DNA of 64,000 nt. It comes from Anarhynchus alexandrinus. Its lineage: Eukaryota; Chordata; Aves; Charadriiformes; Charadriidae. The stretch is taken from contig VUYV01000081.1 of the NCBI GenBank assembly GCA_008711295.1, forward strand, positions 1,693,408-1,757,407. The letters are read 5' to 3'. Shown here piece after piece: positions 58,988 to 64,000 of the stretch (within the stretch, counting starts at the first letter, position 1; the number at the start of each line of letters is the position of its first letter). Position numbers and translations under genes: made by a program. A model generated the notes under the pieces. The model saw nothing but the letters and a program-made list of their open reading frames with translations, ran no database searches and was not told the DNA's origin.

Positions 58988-61550
58988 TTTTTTTTTTTTT
59001 TTTAAAAAAAAAGCAACTTATTTTCTGTGCCTTATGTGGAATACCTAGAGTAAATTCTTTGATGTTCATATGCATACCTCTGTTTGCATAAGTGTGCCCA
59101 TTTTGGTGATGTTCTTTCATCATGTAGATCAGAAATCCTAGTCAAAATCCATGATGGTTAGGATATCACATTCAGAGGCACTATCTAGAAAATGGTTTGG
59201 CTTTTTTTCTTGTAGTTCTTTTGCTTTTAGGATTACAGCCACAGATTGAAAAAAATTAATAATTTTTAGTGTAATATATTTAAACTCAGGTAATATCTAT
59301 GGTTATACATTTATGTGTTTTTTTGAAGAACTTGCTCATCAGGATGTGCTGTATGAGAACTTCCAGGAAATAGTGCAGATACATGATTTAAACCATTCTA
59401 AGTTTCTAGTTTCTAATTAAAAAATGAAGAACAGTCTTTAACTTGACTGTCTTATAACCCTATCTTTGGCGATGGCTTGGTTTAGGAGCATAATTTGTAG
59501 TGTAATTGCTGCAGGTGAATTCTCATTAGTTGTAACGGGAGTGTGTTGAGTTTGTAATGCAAGTTTACAGAGGAGGAAGGAAAGCGAATGTTTCAGAACA
59601 GCACACTAATTCTACATTTCCCTTACACACTCAGTCCACAGTATCTTTATATTACTTCTGCATTATGTTAATTTCTGGCAGATTTTAGTGGGAGAAGAGC
59701 TTTTAAATGGTGTTGGAAGCTATGAGTACTCCAGTTGTAAACAAGGGTTAGATCCTTGTCAGTTCTAGTCGCTGAAAATACCTGGTAGGTATTTTCAGGT
59801 AGTATTCTGCTACTGTGGTTCCCTCAAACTATGCCTTAAGTGATTCTTACTGTGCATCTTCAGATGGCCTGAATTTACCTGAGCTTTCAAAAGCCTTTTG
59901 CAAGTATGTAATAATGCCATAAAAGGGAAAATACTGCGACAAATTAAAACTAAGCAGGATAACAGAACGCAAAAGCAGGAATGGAGTAAAAAAGCAAAAT
60001 CACTTAACATGCTCTTGCAGGTTTTGCTATATGAGCTCTCGCTGAGTGCTAAAATGAAAAAAAAAAGTAGATGAATCACTTCATTAAGTATGTGAAAACT
60101 AAAAAAACCCCACACCACTGAATGTACAAAGTCATCTGATCCACTTACAACACTTGAGTTCTTGTAGACAGAAAGCTTCTGATGTCTGACCCACAGGCCC
60201 CTCAGGACAGAACTTGCATCAGGGCAGTAAGTGACCAAGAAGCACAAGGCAGAAATTATGATAGTTCAAAATAATCTACTTGCAGTGCTATTCTTTCCAA
60301 ACTGAATTAACGGCAATTATTTAACAATGACCACAGCCCAGATTTATAAAGGTATTTAGCATCCTCTGGAAAAAACTCTGTGTGTGTGTGTGTGGAGAGG
60401 GGGGGATGCCTGCATAGTTTTAAAAGTGTAAATGATATTCTTTTTCTTCTTCGATGTGTATTAAGGCAGAGGAAAGCAAACAAAGCCTCTGGTAGGAAGA
60501 GAATGATACCAAAACTAAGAGTTATGTAAACCAATAAGATGCATTTCCCTGGAATGATGTATTGCTTTAAGCAATCTCCAATGAAAGGGAAATTGCTAAT
60601 AAAGGAGCTCAGAGGTGTGAAAAATATGTAAAGTCTTTCACAAAACCTGAACCTAATAGACCGGGCAGTTTAGAGATGATAAATCATAAACAGAAATCTA
60701 TCTAATGACTTCTTGGCTGGTGTTGAACCAAGGTATTGAACTGCTGAATTGATCCAACTTGGCAATTTGGCATTCTTATGCCCTTTTGTTTCTATTCCAG
60801 TTATTTAAAATCTAAATTTTAAAGGTGGAAGGGAGTACCTGTCTGGAAGTTCAGGAAACATATTTATGAAATATGGATGCTTATACATCTAAACCAGAAA
60901 TGGAGGAGAAGTAACAGATTAAACCTGTTGCACAAGCTTCCACAGTCGCTAGCAAGTGGCAGTGTTTAAATCAATCATTAAATGTATAGGATGAAATATA
61001 GGAATGTTTTACTGTATCCGTTTTCCTTAGTTGCATTTGAATAGTGCTGCTTTTCTTGTTTGTTTTGTCTTGTTTCATGCCAGATGTTCTTATCAGGGGA
61101 AACAATGGTGGTGTGTTTTAATATTGATGAGTTGATTCTCCTGGGAATAATAGTATATCTACCTTCTCAGAATACAAATTGTGGGAGGTTTTTTATAGTG
61201 TAATTACCATAATGCACTGAATTTTAAGTGCAACTCTTTAAAACTGTGGAAAGAACTTTTTGTTTATTATCTTTTATTTACTTTCAGAGTGACTCTCCTT
61301 TTAAAACTATATATCGTGTTTTGGTGGCCTTTAAAAAGTAAACACGTAAATCACCAGAGGTACTGTGTAGTCTGTCAAAGCACCATATGCTAAAGCACCC
61401 TATAAACTATTAAATAATCATAATATTTCTGTTTCCAGAGTTAGTAGTTTATTCATTTAAACAATTGCAGAACAATTGCGGAGTAATTAAAGTACATTGC
61501 TTTAACTTTTTTTTTTTTTCCCCTTTTTCCCTCGAGGAACTTGGAACATT
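58988..61550. other. AT-rich DNA upstream of FMN2, no gene seen
   Basis: No coding frame of interest; the longest (59810-60247, minus, 145 codons) is unrecognised. It contains a perfect hairpin at 59772-59798 and a short GT run near 60378-60393. The end (61508-61536) is a long pyrimidine tract ending in GAG, which could be a weak splice acceptor for an FMN2 exon starting near 61537. Confidence 0.45.
59772..59798. repeat. Perfect inverted repeat (12-bp arms, 3-nt loop)
   Basis: CTGAAAATACCT at 59772-59783 and its exact reverse complement at 59787-59798, with loop GGT. This is a tight hairpin about 2.2 kb upstream of the FMN2 start codon. Confidence 0.9.
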
Positions 61551-61595
61551 GAAGTCCTGAAATTCTAAATGATCTGGTGACGAGCCGAGCTTGCA

Positions 61596-61973
61596 ATGCA
61601 GGCAATCAAAACCGTGGAAAAAGAAGTGACTTTTATCAAGGAAATACTTTTCACCGAATCCTTCCTAACGAAACAGGAGGGCGGCAGAAGCGGGGAGAGC
61701 GGGCGGCCCCGCCAGCAGCAGCCATTGGAAGGAGCTGTCTGCGGCTCTCAGTGCTGTACTGAGCATGTCCCGGCGGAGCCCAGCGCGAGCGGCACGTTAT
61801 GCAAAAAGGCAGCCCTAGCAGATGGGAGAGAGGCACAGCGAGCGGTTGCTTCGCTTGCATCGCCGCCGCTCGAAAACAAATCTGCATCGCCAGAGGGGAT
61901 CTCGCCGGCGGGCTGGAGGAATGAAATCCGGGAGCATGGCTTGATTGCTGAAGGTGTTGCGCTGCGAAAAATC
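61596..61973 (+). other. FMN2 5' leader with 126-codon in-frame extension
   Basis: The FMN2 frame has no stop between an ATG at 61596 and the conserved start at 61974, which would add 126 residues. The extension is rich in E, A, S and R and has no domain I recognise. The ATG at 61596 has G at -3 but C at +4, whereas 61974 has A at -3 and G at +4. Another upstream ATG at 61577 opens an overlapping 61-codon frame. I read this stretch as 5' UTR with upstream starts, but an N-terminally longer protein cannot be excluded. Confidence 0.5.
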
Positions 61974-62130
61974 ATGGGGAATCAAGATGGGAAGCTAAAG
62001 AAAAATACAGCTGATGTGCACGAAGGAGAGGATGCCGCTGGGCCCAAGGATACAGACGGCACAAAGAAGGCATCGGGAAGCAGACGGGGGCTGGGGAAGC
62101 ATGCAAAGGGGAGCGAATCCGGTAAGAAGA
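61640..62130 (+). promoter_or_regulatory. CpG-rich 5' end of FMN2 (probable CpG island)
   Basis: CpG density rises sharply from about 61670 to 61980, well above the flanking AT-rich DNA, and continues into the first coding sequence. This fits a CpG-island promoter or first-exon island. I see no TATA box at a fixed distance, so the transcription start is not assigned. Confidence 0.5.
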
Positions 62131-63537
62131 AGGGTAAGTCGGAGTCGAGGGCCTCGGTGTTTTCAAATCTGAGGATCAGAAAAAATCTGTCCAAGGCTAA
62201 AGATGGGAATAGTAGTTCACGGGAGGATGTTTTGGAAAGCCAGGCCTTGCCGGCTGGAGAGCTGGACAGTACTCATTCAATTGTAACCAAAACTCCAGAT
62301 ATAAGCATCTCTGCGGATGAAGGGGGTCTCTCGGACACAGATGTTGAACATTTTGAAATCAGAAATGAAACTGTCCCAGCTGCAGTGGAGACACAGGATG
62401 GACAAAGGACCAGCTCTGGCTCCGATACGGATATATACAGTTTCCATTCAGCTACAGAACAAGAGGATTTGCTTTCTGATATCCAGCAAGCTATTAGACT
62501 GCAGCAGCAGCAGCAGGGGGCAATTAACATTGGAACTGAGGACCTTGTCACCAAAACAATGGGCCGACACATGGCTAATTCGCAAGCAGCCCCCTTAGAT
62601 TTTGAACGGTTTCTTTCAGTAACTACCACTGACAAAGAGAGGAGCCCGGACACTGAGGGGGCTTTTCCAGCCATAGCTGAAATCGCAGAAAAGATTCCCA
62701 TCTCCTGTGCAACTGAACATGAAGCAAAAGAAGCAGTAAATGGCACAGGCTCTCCTGGTAACGGCTTATCTGAAACACAAGAACGTAAGCTGTCGGTTGA
62801 GGAACAGGAACAGCTCGTTGCTGGAGCGGACGCCGTAGCTAGTGAACTAGAAGACGATTTAAACAGAGCTGTGGTAGAAAACGGGTCTCACGCGTGCGGC
62901 GCCACACCGCCTTTTCCAACCTCAGTGGCAGATGCTGAGCCTGAAATTGCCGAAGTGTGGGCTGCTGATTCGCAGGGCTCAGTAACGGAGGACGGTGTTT
63001 CAGATGCAGGCCGGGATGCTGCTGCTGGGACTCAGGAAGGGAAACGCGCTCTGTCAGCCAGTCAAGAGGACCTGCATAATGGTGTAGCCACAGAAATGAA
63101 AAATGGCATTTTGTCCTCCGAGGGGGCAGCAGGAAGTCCGGTGCTTGGTTCCCGATGCTTTAAGCCCTATCTGATTAATCCTTGTTACATCAAAACCACA
63201 ACCAGGCAGCTGAGTTCTCCCAACCATTCACCATCTCCCTCCCCGTCCCAGAGCCCCCTTTTTACAAGGAGGCAGGAGTCCTTCCACAAAAAAGAAAAAG
63301 TCTCATTCAAGAAGCAGAGGTCTGCTAGTTTGGCAGGTTTATTTAGCCGTTCAGCAGACTGGACAGAAGAGGTATCTAATCACAAATGCGAGATAACACA
63401 GAAGGTGGGCTCTGCGGACTACTTGGAGCACAAGGGCTTTAGAGAGAAATTTCAAACGGAAAGAGTGCCTTCGACTCATTCAAGGAAGTCCTCAGGGGTG
63501 CAGGCTTCTACAGAAACATTTCCCAATGTCTTTTCAG
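61974..63537 (+). CDS. FMN2: Formin-2, first coding exon (N-terminal region, partial)
   Basis: Formin-2 nucleates and elongates unbranched actin filaments, acts with Spire proteins on vesicle-associated actin in oocytes, and works in neuronal growth cones. The exon encodes 521 residues plus one base (phase 1) and ends at the GTGAGT donor at 63538. Conserved landmarks matching mammalian FMN2: MGNQDGKLK at the start (Gly2 suggests possible N-myristoylation), ASVFSNLRIRKNLSK at 60-74, a block from about 141 to 176 around TSSGSDTDIYSFHSATEQED, a short Q run at 177-181, CFKPYLINPCYIKTTTRQLS at 395-414, SRSADWTEE at 458-466, and NVFSG at the exon end. The middle (about 183-390) is acidic and poorly conserved. 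The Q tract is shorter than in human. FH1, FH2 and the Spire-binding tail lie on later exons outside the window. I chose the start at 61974 for its homology and strong initiation context. Confidence 0.95.
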
Positions 63538-64000
63538 GTGAGTGACACGTATTAAGGCTTTTTTTCCAGTCAGTCTTTGAAAAGATATTTAAAACACTTG
63601 AATGCAGTCCTTTGCATATACTATTGTCTTTACTTGTGCTGGCAGTTTTGAAATCGAAGGCCTGATCTTACAAACACAGTCACATTTCATTAATGAGCAT
63701 AGCCTCTATTCAGCGTCAGCCTGGCACTACTGCCAGTAAAGGAAGTGCATAACTCTTTGAAGTTTTTCTTTCTGCTTTTCTCCTTTGTCTAAATCCTGTA
63801 GGAAAAGGCTTGGGTGCCTGAAATGGTAATTGTTGAAAAATGCCAAGAGCTGCACTGTTGTAGGCAGACCGGCTCTCTGCATAAATAGATCTTTCAGATG
63901 CGAAGCTTTCTGTAACTGTGATCCTCTTTGGGGTTTTCTTGTACTGGGCGCTGTTCTGATGTACTGTAAATATTTGAGAGCTGCACCTGGTGTTAGACCG
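63538..64000 (+). other. FMN2 intron 1, start
   Basis: Begins with the consensus donor GTGAGT. The FMN2 frame meets a stop (TGA at 63543-63545) within eight bases, which supports splicing here. The remaining 450 bases are AT-rich with no recognised feature. Confidence 0.85.

Noticed and set aside
58197..59123. About 300-codon frames across the N gap
   Set aside because: Nearly all residues are unknown; the frames are artefacts of reading through N.
1..64000. CRISPR arrays, operons, tRNA or rRNA genes
   Set aside because: None seen; the sequence is vertebrate nuclear DNA, and the tandem repeats lack the repeat-spacer form of CRISPR.

Overview
The window looks like nuclear DNA from a bird. 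CR1 retrotransposon copies with the avian 3' end (tandem ATTCTATGA octamers), one solo LTR of an avian ERVL-like type, and two vertebrate genes in the same order as human chromosome 1q43 all support this. I cannot name the species.

Layout: positions 1-5669 are intron upstream of the coding exon of CHRM3 (muscarinic acetylcholine receptor M3), carrying two CR1 fragments. A splice acceptor at 5668-5669 opens the exon, and one uninterrupted 600-residue reading frame (5689-7491) encodes the whole receptor. A probable long 3' UTR follows. It starts with a GGGAC/GGGAT pentanucleotide repeat containing a strong G-quadruplex motif, then a CpG-rich patch, then AT-rich sequence with several poly(A) signals out to about 10.4 kb.

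From 10.4 to about 43 kb is intergenic DNA. It holds six further CR1 copies (three plus strand, three minus strand), the solo LTR (26733-27332), a second probable LTR (about 34.2-34.7 kb), simple and tandem repeats, two CpG-retaining blocks (15.65-16.76 and 17.7-18.3 kb) and one stretch (18.84-19.62 kb) that reads like a conserved non-coding element. From 43.5 to 56.9 kb the DNA is AT-rich and almost free of recognisable repeats. A GC-rich block (57.36-58.13 kb) then runs up to a 743-base assembly gap (58245-58987).

The right end holds the first coding exon of FMN2 (formin-2), 61974-63537, with a CpG-rich 5' end and a donor site at 63538. The reading frame stays open for 126 codons upstream of the conserved start. 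The rest of FMN2, including FH1 and FH2, lies beyond the window. Both genes are on the plus strand. They are an independent receptor gene and an actin-nucleator gene; nothing here suggests a joint function.

I found no previously undescribed system. The most useful leads are a one-codon deletion in the third extracellular loop of M3 (CxC in place of the family CxxC), the in-frame extension of FMN2, the G-quadruplex in the CHRM3 3' UTR, a helically phased E-box cluster at 21.2 kb, two perfect hairpins (51.1 and 59.8 kb), and three single-N junctions flanked by duplicated sequence that look like assembly artefacts.
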